A stretch of 64,000 bases of DNA from Akebia trifoliata (taxonomy: Eukaryota > Streptophyta > Magnoliopsida > Ranunculales > Lardizabalaceae), in assembly GCA_017979445.1 (NCBI GenBank), contig CM030706.1:22647884-22711883 (forward strand). The letters run 5' to 3'. The notes under the pieces are model-generated. The model saw only the letters and a list, made by a program, of their open reading frames with translations. It did not search any database and was not told where the DNA came from. The position numbers and the translations under genes are program-made. Below are positions 1 through 11,480 of this stretch, one piece after another. Each line of letters starts with the position of its first letter. The first letter of the stretch is position 1.

Positions 1-397
1 AGTGGGTGAGGCGGGCTTAGAATCAGTGAGTAGGAACCATCTTGTGAGTACTGGGGTTATATCCCCTACTGGTATCGATTAGACCAAGAATATTATAGAT
101 TTTGTATTGAGTGCTAGGACTTTTATTAGAGTAAGGATTTTTAGTAGAATCCTGTATATTGTTTATCTTTTCACACTCTGATCTATCTTACGTGGCCAGA
201 TATATATAGATTTTTCACTATTATCTATTCTTGTATGTATATACAGGATATTGTGGATTTTGTTTATCAGGTGAAACAGGTTGAACGCCTTGGAATGCTA
301 ACATAAATAGAAGAGATCATGCCAAAATTTTGAGGCGCCACCTACTGCCTCGAGATCTGATGTAGAGCTTTGTGTTAGCATTTTGCAAGACGTCACA
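1..397 (+). repeat. 5' LTR (3' part only) of the Tekay-like element
   Basis: This matches 7365-7795 over its whole length and ends in GACGTCACA, against GGCGTCACA at 7795. It lacks about 34 bases present in the 3' LTR at roughly 7406-7440, so the two LTRs differ by an indel as well as by many substitutions. The LTR start lies left of the window. Confidence 0.85.
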
Positions 398-399
398 GA

Positions 400-410
400 T
401 GGTATCAGAG
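400..410 (+). other. Primer binding site, initiator-Met tRNA type
   Basis: TGGTATCAGAG begins two bases after the 5' LTR end. It is the standard complement of the 3' end of plant initiator methionine tRNA and primes minus-strand DNA synthesis in many plant retrotransposons. Its position fixes the LTR boundary. Confidence 0.85.
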
Positions 411-1088
411 AATAGCATTAGATCCGTATGAGATACAGATCTACTATGTTTTGAAGAGTAGACTGATACCATAGATATTAAAGTGATATTAAGAATCTGA
501 TATTCGAGCTCATTAGTAGTTTCGTATTGGGATTACGAGCTCTTCCGTGTCTAGAATCCATAGAGCCTAGTATGACTAAGATAGGATTTTAGGTTCATTC
601 TATTAGTAATGAAAATGGTATTCATTACTAAATCCCTTGTTAAAGTAGTAATTGATGTTTTCATAATAACGACTCTAGCCATATGATGATAAATGCCTTA
701 TTGTTGATGAACATAAACAAAATGAGCGGACGAGGTAGAGGCAGAGGCTGAGGAAGATGATGGAATGTTGTATAGGCGGAACAGGCGTCGGATTAAATCC
801 CTGATCCGATAACGCAGATAATGTCGTTTATGGGACAGATAGCTAAGTCCTAGAACAAGTTTAGAGATGAATTGCTTAGTCACAGGCTAGACTAGCCGAA
901 GAGGTGGCAGAGTTGAGTAAGCGCCAGGCTTCTTTATAGGGGACCGATCACATTCCACCCCAGGATCTACCATAGAGACCACAGCCACATGTTATACCAT
1001 CGAGGGCCGCGAGGACTCTCCCGCCTCAAGTACAGACGTATCCGGGGATGTAGCTACAGAACTTCCAATGACTACGTCTACCAAGATT

Positions 1089-1890
1089 TGGAGGTTCTTT
1101 TGACCCGGCTGAGGTTGAGGAGTGGGTTTTGAAAACCTAAGATATTTTGAGTATCATGCAATACTCGAGAGACCAGTGGGTAATAGTGGCTACATTTCAG
1201 TTCGACGAGGATGCTACCATTGGTGGCGGTCCGAGAGGAATGTTTTGGACGATAGACCTTTTGAGTGGGCTGATTTTGAGAGGATGCTCTTAGATAAATT
1301 CATATCCGAGATAGCTCGAAAGATCAAACATCAAAAAATTTCGGGGTTGGTGCAAGACAATCTATCCGTTACAGATTACAAGCTGAGATTCACCAGATTG
1401 TCATGATATACACCCGAGCTAATTTTGAATGATATGCAAAAAGCTAGTAGATTTTTCAGAGGACTGTGACCCTACCTGAGGGCTAGAATATTAGTGATTG
1501 AGACTACCAGCTACAGAGATACTGTGAGTCGAGTTCAGAGGGTTGAGCGAGAGGAGATGGAGTTGTAGACTTCGAGGGGGCAGACCAGTTGACCCCAAGC
1601 GTCTTTTCTACCTAAATCTAATCTGGCCAAGATGTCGATGTATTCGAGACTAAGTGCTTCTGAACCAGCATATCCACAATACTGAGCTCTTACAATATCA
1701 AGTTATGGATCAGTTAGGGCTCTAGTGAGGCCAGTATAGCCAAAGGGACCAACCAGGCAAATTTCGAGACCACCGACTCTAGCTTACTAACCACCCGTCC
1801 CGCAGAGACCTATTCAGACGGGACTATTAACATGCTTCTCATGTGGCCAGGCGGGACATGTTAGGAAATACTACCCTCTATCACATCCAC
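1089..1890 (+). pseudogene. gag remnant with mutated CCHC knuckle
   Basis: This is the capsid/nucleocapsid precursor, which would package element RNA in cytoplasmic particles. Reading runs from GSFDPAEVEEWVLKT (about 1093) into HWWRSERNVLDD and WADFERMLLDKF (1230-1300). It continues as YTPELILNDMQKASRFF and then SYRDTVSRVQRVEREEMEL to about 1567, in more than one frame. Stops occur near 1138, 1404, 1467 and 1567. A zinc knuckle lies at about 1831-1875 (CFSCGQAGHVRKYY); the last cysteine of CX2CX4HX4C has become tyrosine. The HWWR and DFE-x-F-x-KF pattern is typical of gypsy gag. It is non-functional. Confidence 0.8.
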
Positions 1891-1898
1891 AGGCAGAG

Positions 1899-2290
1899 GT
1901 GATTCCCAGACCCCAGGGTAGGGTTTATCATCTGACCCAAGAGGATATACCCGTTTTGGATGAGGTATTGGAAGGTATAATCTTAATTTCTAATATAAAG
2001 ATTCGAGTCTTATTCGATACTGGTTCCTCTAGATCTTATATTTTCACTGAGATTGTACGATTGCTAGATTTAGATATTTCTAACACGGGTCTAGTAATGA
2101 AAGTATCTACCCCATTGGGAGATCGACAAATAGCCTAGAAACGTTGTCGAAACTGTGTAATTAGGATAGAGGACCAAGAGATGATTATCGACCTCATGAC
2201 ATTAAATTGTTGTGACTTTGGTGTCATCTTAGGGATGGATTGGCTAGTATAGAACCATGCCTAGGTCGATTATTTTGCCAGATTAGTAGT
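1899..2290 (+). pseudogene. Retropepsin-type protease remnant
   Basis: This aspartic protease domain would mature the Gag-Pol polyprotein. It follows the knuckle directly. The string VLFDTGSSRSYIF carries the active-site D-T/S-G at about 2011-2050, preceded by the usual beta-strand IKIRVLF. The frame closes with a stop at 2136, but homologous sequence continues past it (DLMTLNCCDFGVILGMDWL, about 2190-2250), ending at a stop where a tryptophan is expected. The active-site aspartate is retained. This segment is more conserved than gag. Confidence 0.75.
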
Positions 2291-2399
2291 ATTTAGAAGG
2301 TCGGGATATTCGAAAGTCAAGGTTCAAGGATCTAAGTATAGAAGAGACGGTCCTTTGTACAGCTAGTTGGGAACTTTGAGAGCACCGGAGATAAAAACA

Positions 2400-3300
2400 T
2401 CGATGGATATGGTAGAGGTAGTCAGGAAGCTTGGGGATGTCTTTTCAGAAGAATTACCGGGTTTACTGCCATATCGAGAGATAGAATTCTCGATTGACTT
2501 GATGTCAGGCACATGACTTATTTCTATTTCACCATATCGAATGGCCCCAGTGGAAATCCGAGAGTTGAAAACGCAAATTGATGAGCTTATGAGCTTGGGA
2601 TTTATTCAATCAAGTTCCTTACCCTGGGGAGCACCGATTTTGTTTGTCAAGAAGAAAGATGGGTCACTTCGATTATGCATCGACTACCGAAAGCTAAATC
2701 AAGTGACCATCAAGAATAAGTATCCTCTTCCACGCATCGATGATTTGTTTGATCAACTACAGGGTGCCCAATACTTCTTTAAGATCTATTTGCAATCCAG
2801 GTACCACCAATTGAGAATCCAGGAAGCGGACAATTCGAAGACTGCATTTCAGACCAGGATAGGACACTTCGAGTATCTAGTGATATCTTTTGGTCTAACG
2901 AATGCACTGACAGCATTTATGGATCTCATGCACCGGGTATTTTGGGAGCATCTCGATCGATTTGTCATTGTATTCATAGATGACATCCTGATCTATTCCA
3001 AGTCAAGGGAGGACCATGAGAGCCACCTCAGAATCACACTATAGTTGTTGCGGGAGCATAGGCTATACGCCAAGCTTAGAAAGTGTGAGTTCTAGCTTCA
3101 GAAGGTAAAATTTTTAAGACATGTAATGTCAAGTGAAGGGATAGTAGTAGATCCTTCCAAAGTTGAAATCGTACTATCATGAAAATAACCAAAGATAGTG
3201 ATAGATATCAAACATTTTCTCGGGATGGTAGGATATTATAGAAGATTTATTAAGGGATTTTCCACTCTTGTAGCACCGTTGACGAGAATAACTTAGAAAA
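2400..3300 (+). pseudogene. Reverse transcriptase remnant
   Basis: This is the RNA-dependent DNA polymerase domain of gypsy pol. The longest open piece is 2541-3044 (167 codons). It includes [60 protein letters not shown] and the palm motif [11 protein letters not shown] near 2974-3004. The first palm motif, normally xDLxSGYHQ, reads [10 protein letters not shown] near 2785, so the first catalytic aspartate is tyrosine and the polymerase is dead even inside the open segment. Stops follow at 3042 and 3093, where Gln and Trp codons are expected. There is upstream sequence to about 2400 and downstream to about 3300 (FLGMVGYYRRFIKGFS). Confidence 0.9.
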
Positions 3301-3399
3301 ATGTTCGGTTTGAGTGGGATGACAATTACGAAACTGTATTTCAGAAGTTGAAGACATGATTGATGATCACTCCAACTCTAGTATCTCCAATTCTAGGTA

Positions 3400-3765
3400 A
3401 GGGCTTAACGATCTTTACTGATGCATCCGGGATTAGTTTGGGAGCTGTATTAATGTAATTTGGGAAGGTAGTGGCGTACGCATTTAGAAAACTGAAAAAT
3501 CATGATAAGTACTACCCTGTTCACGATCTTGAGTTGATTGCTATAGTGTTCGCACTACGCATTTGGACACATTATTTATACGGAGAGAAGTTCGAAGTAT
3601 TCTCCGATCATAAGAGCCTCAAGTACATATTCTCACAATGAGAATTAAATATGAGACAATGACGCTAGATAGAATACCTCAAGGATTATGACTTTACTCT
3701 TAAGTATTACCCGGAAAAGACTAATGTAGTAGCCGACGCGTTAAGCCGAAACATTGTAGCTCATA
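3400..3765 (+). pseudogene. RNase H domain remnant
   Basis: This domain removes the RNA strand during reverse transcription. Readable pieces in order are [69 protein letters not shown] and VVADALSRN. They match the gypsy RNase H (RT_RNaseH) order, including the terminal ADALSR. In-frame stops replace residues near 3456, 3640, 3660 and 3668, and each is explained by one C-to-T change. The domain follows the RT and precedes the integrase. Confidence 0.85.
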
Positions 3766-3769
3766 TGAT

Positions 3770-4930
3770 GATAAAAGAATGGCAATTGCTTGAACAAATC
3801 ACAAAAATCATGTTTGAGACTCCAAGGGAAAGGTATAGACCACACATATATTTATGTACATTGAGAATAAAAAATAAGCTAATTGTACGAGTTAGGGAAG
3901 TCCAGAGAGTAGATGAAGATGTGGAGGAATATGAGCTGAGAGATAGGGACCTGACTAACCTATATTGGTCGAAGGGATCAGACAAAATTCTCAGATTCAG
4001 AGGCAGGATGTGGATACCTTAGGACTCACAATTGAGATACGATATACTAGGTGAGGCACACTGTTCTCAATATTTTATGCACCTAGGAGGTACAAAGATG
4101 TATAGAGATCTGTGAAGAAATTTCTGGTTTCTGGGTATGAAGAAGGTAATCGTAGAATATGTAAGCAGATGCTTGACATGTCAGTAGGTCAAGGCCAAAC
4201 ACCGAAACCCAGTAGGCTTACTCTAGCCATTACCCATAACGAAATGGAAATGGGAGCATGTGACCATGGACTTTGTAGTAAGATTACCGAGAGTTAGTGA
4301 CGGGTTAGACGCTGTATGGGTGATTGTTGATCGACTGACAAAATCGACACATTTCATTATGATTAGAGTCTAACTTGGCGTCGATAGACTGAGCCAATAT
4401 ACATAGCTGAGATAGGTCGATTGCATGGAGTGCCAGTTTCTATTGTGTCATTATAGGGATCTCAGATTTGCTTCTTGATTCTAGGAGAGTCTATACAAAG
4501 CCATGGGTACTTAGTTGAACTTCAGTTCGGCTTTTCATCCATAGTTAGATGGAAAATCTGAGCGGGTAATGCAGATTTTTGAGGACATGCTATGGGCATG
4601 TGTATTGGACTTTGGAGGAAGCTAGAAGCGTCAGTTACCATTGGTGAAGTTCTCCTACAAAAATAGTTTTCAAGCAAGTATGAAGCTTTATACGGTAAGC
4701 CGTGTCGATCACTAATATGTTGGGTAGAGACAAGAGATACTATAGTATTGGGACCCGAGATTGTTGAGGAAACTACCGAGATAGTATGCATTATATGAGA
4801 TAGATTAAAAACTGCTTAGAGTAGATAGAAGAGCTATACAGACAAGCGGCGCAAACCTTTAGAATTCCAAGTTGGGGATAGAGTATTCTTGAAAGTATCG
4901 CCTAAAAGAGGAATCTCCAGGTTTGGTGTG
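3770..4930 (+). pseudogene. Integrase remnant (zinc and catalytic domains)
   Basis: This enzyme would insert the cDNA into the chromosome. The zinc-binding part reads HCSQYFMHLGGTKMYRDL, then FWFLGMKKVIVEYV and CLTC (4059-4185), which is the HX-H...CX2C layout. The catalytic core starts as WEHVTMDFVVRLPRVSDGLD (about 4253-4310), followed by AVWVIVDRLTKSTHF. It then becomes patchy, with several stops and frame changes up to about 4800. The next part reads KPLEFQVGDRVFLKVSPKRG (about 4853-4912), a typical start of the C-terminal integrase region. It is non-functional. Confidence 0.8.
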
Positions 4931-4959
4931 AAAGGTAAATTAAAATCGCATTTTTTGGG

Positions 4960-5293
4960 ACCATTTGAAGTAGTTGAATGAATAGGGCCAGTGGCTTACA
5001 GATTACTTCTACGATCGCAGCTTGTACAGGTTGACAACGTGTTCCACGTGCCCAGGTTAAAGAATTATTTACCAGATCCTTCATATGTGGTTGATTTGCA
5101 GGAGTTAGAGGTAGACGAAGATGTGTCCTACGAGGAAGGTGCAATACAGATACTTGACAAGAGAGTAAAGCAACTCAGATCTAAGTCTATCCCTCTAGTC
5201 AAGGTATTGTAGAGACACCACAATATTGAAGAAGCCACTTAGGAGAAGGAGTCAGAGATGTGGGCTAAATATCCAGTACTATTCCAAGACTAA
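4960..5293 (+). pseudogene. Integrase C-terminus with chromodomain-like tail
   Basis: The open stretch 4991-5212 gives MAYRLLLRSQLVQVDNVFHV followed by YVVDLQELEVDEDVSYEEGA and ILDKRVKQLRSKSIPLVKVL. After one stop, homologous sequence continues as RHHNIEEATxEKESEMWAKYP to a stop at 5291. The pattern VLWxxxxxEEATWExExxMxxxYP is the CR/chromodomain tail of plant chromoviruses, which is thought to steer integration to heterochromatin. The tryptophans expected in it are lost to stops. This tail is the main reason for choosing Tekay over non-chromoviral gypsy lineages. Confidence 0.75.
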
Positions 5294-5330
5294 GGTATCA
5301 TTTTAATTTCAAAGACTAATTTTTTATTAA

Positions 5331-7795
5331 GGAAAACCCCAGGTTTCGATTTGTATCTCGAAGAAAAATAAATAGTGAAAATTTGAGAAAATTCTAAAAA
5401 TGGAATTAGGATAAAACTTTAGGATGTTTCTGATTATTTTTAATGAAATTTGACCTCAACGTTGGATTCAAAATGATTGAAAAACATATTTTAGCCTGTA
5501 AGCACGCTCAAGTGCCAGTCCGAACAGAAAAGTTGCAAAATCCTTGATTTTCGAGTTTGATTAGATCAAAATAATGATTTTTTGATAGAATAAGAATTTT
5601 TAAAATTCGATCACACCATTGGATTCGTAATGAAAAATTATAAAAAATGGACTATTTACTTGTCATTTTTGGAGCCCAAAAAGTTAAATTATTGTAAAAA
5701 ATAAAAACTATATCAATTTTAGGGTCTTATTGGGTCAAAAAAATAAATTTTTTTTAGAGAAATAATTTATAGAATTTAACCACAAAATTAGATCCAGAAT
5801 GAAAAATAAAAAAAAAAATAGAGTATTCATTTGTCACTTTTGGAGTTCAGATAGTCAAATTATCGTCGAACGAAATAATAGGTAAAATACTGATTTCATC
5901 ACACATTTATATAAATAATTTTTTTAAATAAAAAATACTATTCATCGTCGTTTAAATCATTCAAAAACTAGCCATGACATTTTTAAAAATTTTTTTTTTT
6001 CGACTTTCAAATTTAGATTTCTCGTGAACGGTCCGTCTACGACTTCCGACGTAGAGGGAAAAATGTCTGCAGCGTCATTCTCTACAAAACCTACCCAATA
6101 TCTTTTTGTTTCTTCTTCTCTTTCACCCCGTATCATCAAAAATCAACCGTATGTGATACAAGATTTTTTATTTTTAAAGTTCAGATTTCATCAGTTTCGA
6201 GGCCAAACAGTCTTCCGTAGTAGAAGGGAGAAAGGACGACGGCATCGAGATCTTTGAAACCATCATGTAAAATTCAAAAATCAGCGACCTTAAAGTTCGA
6301 TCATCTCGATTTTCGTGCACGTGCTTCAATGCTATCGTCTAGAAATTGTAAGGAACTCTCAATTTCTATTAGTAATCGTAGATTGTGAAAATTACATTTA
6401 AGATTTTATCGAAAATTTGTTATATATTTTCAAAATATAGAATTCCTTTTGTTATTTCAAATTCACGTCAGACCATGTATATTTGATGTGTTTAATTGTA
6501 TTTTATAACAATTTATACATGGGTAGGATATTTCATCGAAGTTTGTGTTGGCCAGTTGGGTTCTATGCACTACTCAGATCCTATGTTGATATGAGTTTTG
6601 TAATTTTTCAGTTTAATTAATAAAAAATAAATTTTAAGGTTTGAAAAATGTTTTAATAATTAATGAACTCATATTGAGTTGATGAATGTCAAAAAATGAA
6701 TTTCATATTTGAAAGATTGAAAATTGTAAAAATCAGAAAAGGGGAAATAAGGTATGAAATGGTAAAAAGTCAGAGTCACACCCAAAGGGTAATGTCTGCA
6801 TTTTACATTGTAATGTTGTGTGTAGGTTGGTAAAGGGATATCCAGGGATAATGATTGGTTGCATGTTTATATAAATTTTGTTGGTGCAGAAGCTCCAAGT
6901 TCTGTGCTAAATGCAGTGACCGACCACAAAATCAGGAACTAAAAGCTAGTAAAGAATATGAAACATCATGTTCCGACTGGGAGTGATCCAGTCGTAAATC
7001 CCAACTATCTAATTCCACTACTCCACCATTGTGTATTATGTATCTGTTACCATATTTTGATATAAAAAATGAAATGCATGTTTAATGTTTCCATTTGATA
7101 AATTAGATTGGTATAAAAAGAAAATGTTATAGTAAGTACTACTGATTGATATAATGTGAGTTTTAAAATGTTTAGTTTCTCATCCCTAGCTATATGTACC
7201 AGTTAATAGTAGTTTCTTCTGTAAAATTTTGTATATGTTAAGATGATTCGGTATGCTTATTCATTCATGTTAGGAGAGCTTATTGGCAGAAATTATTTGT
7301 TTTCTTACTGGGTAACCATTATTACTCACTCTTTCCTTCCTATTTTTTTAGCTTCAGAGTCTGTAGTGAGTGAGTCGGGCGTAAAACTAGTGAGTAAGGA
7401 CCATCTGGTAGGTCAAATAGAAGACCAGACTCCGTCACCTGGTGAGTACTAGGGTTATACCTCCTAATGGTGTTGATTAGACCAGGAGTATTACGGATTT
7501 TGTATTGAGCGCTAGGACTTTTTTTAGAGTGAGGATTTTCAGTAGAATCCTGTATATTGTTTATCCTTTCGCACTCTAATCTATCTTGCGTGACTAGATG
7601 TATATAGATTTTTCGTTGTTATCTATTTTTGTATGTATATATAGGATATTGTGGATTTTTTTTATCAGGTGAAACAAGTTGAATGCTTTGGAATACTAAC
7701 ATAAACAGAAGAAATCATGCCGAAATTTCGAGACGCCACATAGTATCTCGAGATCTGACGTATGACTTTGTGTTAGCGTTTGGTAGGGCGTCACA
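5331..7795 (+). repeat. 3' LTR of the Tekay-like element
   Basis: The right edge is fixed by the match to the 5' LTR end (CGTCACA at 7795). The left edge is inferred by aligning with the inverted solo LTR at 38383-42767, whose end TATTACA corresponds to about 5331. The initial TG appears mutated to GG here. Length is about 2.47 kb. A run of short ORFs within it (for example 6024-6257 and 7243-7452) has no recognisable product. Confidence 0.75.
5430..5900 (+). repeat. Diverged internal repeats in LTR U3, period about 165 bp
   Basis: Three blocks each hold a version of TTGGATTC..AATGA..AAAA followed by a TTTTGGAG-like or AGTGCC segment, centred near 5465, 5625 and 5790. The same arrangement is present inverted at 42240-42680 in the solo LTR, so the duplication predates both insertions. 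U3 repeats of this sort often carry promoter or enhancer elements, but nothing here shows activity. Confidence 0.45.
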
Positions 7796-8713
7796 AACAA
7801 AAATCGACTATTGTTTGAGTTGCCCGTATTAATTTTTGGGGTGCTTTTATAATTACACATCCTTCATTTTCATCAAAAATTATTCATCCAAAATTAAATT
7901 CTTTAAATGTTGATTTCAAATTTTGGTTACTTGTATGACATTATTGTTTTTAATTTGAAATTAGTAGGGTTTTAGAAATTAAAATTATTATTTAGAAATT
8001 AAAATTTTGAGTATTACTTATTATTTATAAATGAATTGTATTTTAATTTTATAACAAATAATATATTTTATTGTGTTTGATAAGAAATAGGCATTTGAAA
8101 CATGCAAACAATGTATAATATGATTGTAAGGGTAAAAAAAATAATTTAACAATTTTAGCAATGTGTAACAAACATGATTCTACATCTAAACAAATAACTT
8201 TTTCAGCACTTAAATTCAATACTTATAAGTTGCAGCACTAAAAAGTCAACCAGCATTTATTTTTTTTCAACTTAACAAAAGCACTTTAGATTGCAAATCC
8301 CATCTCTACTTTCACAATCGGTTAAATCTCTATCAGACTCCTTGCCTGGGAGACATTATTCATAACAAATTTCATCCCTGTCAGACTCAAAACTTGGGAG
8401 GATCATATTTTCTTTTATTTTTCCAATCAGTACAATCAAAGAGTGTTACGGTGAGGTTGAAGGACTCTTCCATTTAAACCTATAAAAGGATCATCACAGC
8501 CCTTTAGTTCTCCAAAAAGTTTTTAATATTTGAATGTATCTCATTTAAAAAATTAAAAATCAAGAATTTAAAAAAAAATATTCCTTTTCAAGTTACATTC
8601 AATCCCAATTTGTCGAAACATAACAAAAAAAATACCAAAATTTCAAAATTCATTAAATTCGATATCTTAAATGAGCTTCATGCCATAAGATCGAGGAATT
8701 CCAAGGCCAATCT
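7796..8713. other. AT-rich stretch, no gene seen
   Basis: No convincing coding frame was found. At 8320-8470 there are two imperfect copies of a phrase around ATCAGACTC..TTGGGAG, and a TATA-like CTATAAAAGG sits at about 8480. These could be part of an older LTR, but I cannot pair it with a partner. A target duplication for the Tekay element cannot be tested because its left side is outside the window. Confidence 0.4.
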
Positions 8714-10640
8714 TGTCAGACCCCATGTTTGGGTTCCCACTTTTCACAAATCATCAATTCATGCAGTGTTTTAAAATCATGTTTTCAATAAGGTTTTCGG
8801 GTCCGTACAAGTAGAGGTTTAGTCTATTCTTTACAGTTCTTTACATACAAGTCCTACAAAGAGGAATAGCTGAATATACCTCAATTTAAATGGGCCCCAA
8901 ACGAAAAATATTAAAAACATATTTTTATATGAATGGGCCTAAGGGACTAAAATCCTAAAAAATAATGGTTTTATTCCAAATAAAAGTCTAAGGTCCCTTA
9001 TTTGGCTCATGGGCTAATAAAAATGATAGGTCATCCCTTACCATCCCACTTCTTAATCGAATGAAATCCTACCCTAATCAAATCCAATCCAACCCCTAAA
9101 GCCATTTGACCTAAACCAATCCAATCCAACCTAAACCACTATCCCATTCTAAACCCAAATATCAATCCATCCCCAATAATCACCACCAATTATCATAAGG
9201 ATCAAAGATCATCAAAATGGGACACTTGTCACTACCACAACTCACTTCTCAAAATCATTCTACCCAACATCATCATTAAGCCTAAAAGCTACACAACCCA
9301 TACCACAACCCATATCCCATGTCATAAACTATCACCATTACTTTCTCTAAACCCTCATCACAAGTCATCCCCATACCCCTTTCCTTAATCAACTCACCTA
9401 ACACACACCCCCATACATTTTTAATACATGTCTCCATTTCTTTCACCTTCCCAAAATATCAATAATTACCTTCTTACATAACCATTTTACTAACCAACAC
9501 CCACACCCCCTACCCTCACCTAACGCTCAATCCAAATGGGTTGAAAAATCTAACCCATTTGGATAAAAATATAATCCACTTACACTACCTTCCACATATA
9601 CCCTCCCCCTAACCCAAAATTTCACATACTTCACTTATAAACCCCATGCCATTTACACTTTCACCCTATTCTACCCCTAAAAGTCATCCCCAAAGTTCGA
9701 TAAACTCCCCTATTCTCACAAAAGCCTCATGCTTGAATACTCCCCACTAAAGTCATCTCTCTCAACTCTCATCTCTCCCAATTTCAAAAAATAACTCCTC
9801 AACTAACTACCTCAACCAACTCAACTCTCAACACAAAAAGTCCATCAACCTTCAAGTTCTACAGTACAAGCTACTCAAGTCAAGATAAAGAAAATCACTC
9901 CAAAAATGCAAAGAAGAAGAATAAAAAAAAGTCAAGTCAAGAACACAATAGAAGTCAAGTCAAGAATACGGTAGAGTAAGGACAAAAAAAAATACATCTT
10001 CCCCCTTTTATCCCTTCCATATTTCTCTCTTCTCTTATTTTATTTTTAGAATAACCTTAAGATGTAGTAGATACCCTTCCCTACTTTCGATAGATTGTGT
10101 TTCTACTCGATCAAAAGGGTAGGGGTTGAAAACCATTTTTAAAATTATTTCTTAAAAAAAACCTACACAATTTGTACCAACTACAAAATGTTTTAAGACT
10201 AGGAGTTTGAGTTCTTTCCTTATGAAGATGGGCACTTGACCAAAGAGTCTACAATTTTTCAAAAATGGCTAAAGGCATGGATCATGGAAGGCCATATTTC
10301 TCAATAAGGAGCTCCTTCTTGGTTTAAGTCGAAATCAAAGTCACTTGCACTCGAGGGCATAAATATGTTTTCTCAACCTTTTTTATTCATTTTTTAATCC
10401 ACCGAGTCTAAGGTTATCACCTTTGGTGGAAAGCATAGGGTGTTTAACACCTTCCCTATTTCCTAACATGGACTCCCCTATGCAGATCTGAGGTGGACTA
10501 ACAACTTTTTCTGTATGAGAGTCACTACAAACAAAAATGAATTTTTGAAACTAAATTTTTGTTGCCCATTCACACCTTTTTTTAAAAATGAATGGTGGCA
10601 ACTTCGAATCCAAGTAGTAGAGATCTTCAAATTCAAAAAT
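8714..10640 (+). repeat. Probable LTR of another gypsy family (Tat-like layout)
   Basis: The segment begins TGTCAGACCCCATG, an LTR-like start. Near its end it carries GGGTGTTTAACACCTTCCC (about 10439-10460), GATCTGAGGTGGAC and AATGGTGGCAACTTCGAATC. That order resembles the GGTGCCTAACACCTTCCAAC..GGTGGCGACTCC order at the ends of the Tat LTRs elsewhere in this window. It stops where minus-strand Athila integrase homology resumes (10655). No clean target duplication was found (AATCT on the left; a nearby AATCT on the right is not adjacent to a CA), so the right edge is approximate. Confidence 0.4.
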
Positions 10641-10654
10641 CTCAAGTCCACAGC

Positions 10655-11480
10655 TCAAAAAGGAATTTCATTCCTGAGATATTGGAAGTTGGAAAAAAAA
10701 CTTAAGCTTTTGGCCATTGACTTTGAAAATATTATCGTTAGATGGATTAATGATCCCGATGCACCGTAAGGGTGGATATGATGAACAAATAAAGGTCCTG
10801 TCAATCGATATTTGAATTTTCCTAAAAGGTTTTGCAATATAGAGTTGTAAAGCAACATCTTCTGACTTAGGTGAAAACTCTTCCATTGAATATGATTATC
10901 ATGCCAAACTTTGGTATGATTTTTGTATAGTTTTGCACTATCATAGGTGTCGCTTATTAGCTTTTCCAAATCACTCCTCGAATTTCCAATTTCCACTTGT
11001 CTGTGCGAGGTCAAAATTGAGGTATTTTACTACCCAATAAGCTTTGTATTCCAACTCTCCTGGGAGGTGACAACTTTTACCAAAACCCAACCAAGTAAAA
11101 GACATGCCAATCAGGATTCTGTATGATGTTTTATAGGCCCATATTGCATCATTCAAGTGTAAAGACCAATCTTGCCTTGTCGAATTGACTATTTTCTCAA
11201 GAATAATCTTTATCTCATGATTGGAGATTTCAACTTGCCTATTGGTTTGTGGGTGATACGATGTGGCTATTTTGTGTATTATTTTTTATTTTCATATTAA
11301 ACCTTCAAAATTCGATTACGAAAGTGTTTATCGCCGTCACTAATTATAGTGTGTGGTGTACCAAATCTGACGAATACAATGTATTTGAAAAACTAACAAA
11401 AATTTTTGTGGTCGTTAGTTCGGCATGCTATGACTGCTACCCATTTCAACACATAGTCTACTATGACTAAATGGAATTGG
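10655..11480 (-). pseudogene. Athila integrase remnant
   Basis: On the minus strand, CRTNDHKNF (about 11420), FGTPHTIISDGDKHF and later the segment [20 protein letters not shown] (11097-11156) are diagnostic of Athila-type integrase cores. They are followed by [20 protein letters not shown]. The C-terminus runs to about 10668 and ends with DNIFKVNGQKLKFFF, the usual close of Athila pol. The 10655-11014 and 10668-10886 frames are both parts of this domain separated by frameshifts. The catalytic core is incomplete. It is unlikely to be translated. Confidence 0.85.

Larger units (their letters stand above)
1..7795 (+). mobile_element. Tekay-like Ty3/gypsy chromovirus, decayed, 5' end cut by window
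   Basis: The order seen is LTR end, tRNA-iMet-type primer site, gag, protease, RT, RNase H, integrase, chromodomain-like tail, LTR. That order is Ty3/gypsy, and the tail after the integrase together with long LTRs fits the Tekay (Del) chromoviruses. Both LTR 3' ends carry the same block (about 1-397 and 7365-7795). Every coding segment is broken by stops and frameshifts, so the copy cannot be autonomous. The left flank and target duplication lie outside the window. The lineage call is inference from motifs; the gypsy order is directly visible. Confidence 0.85.
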
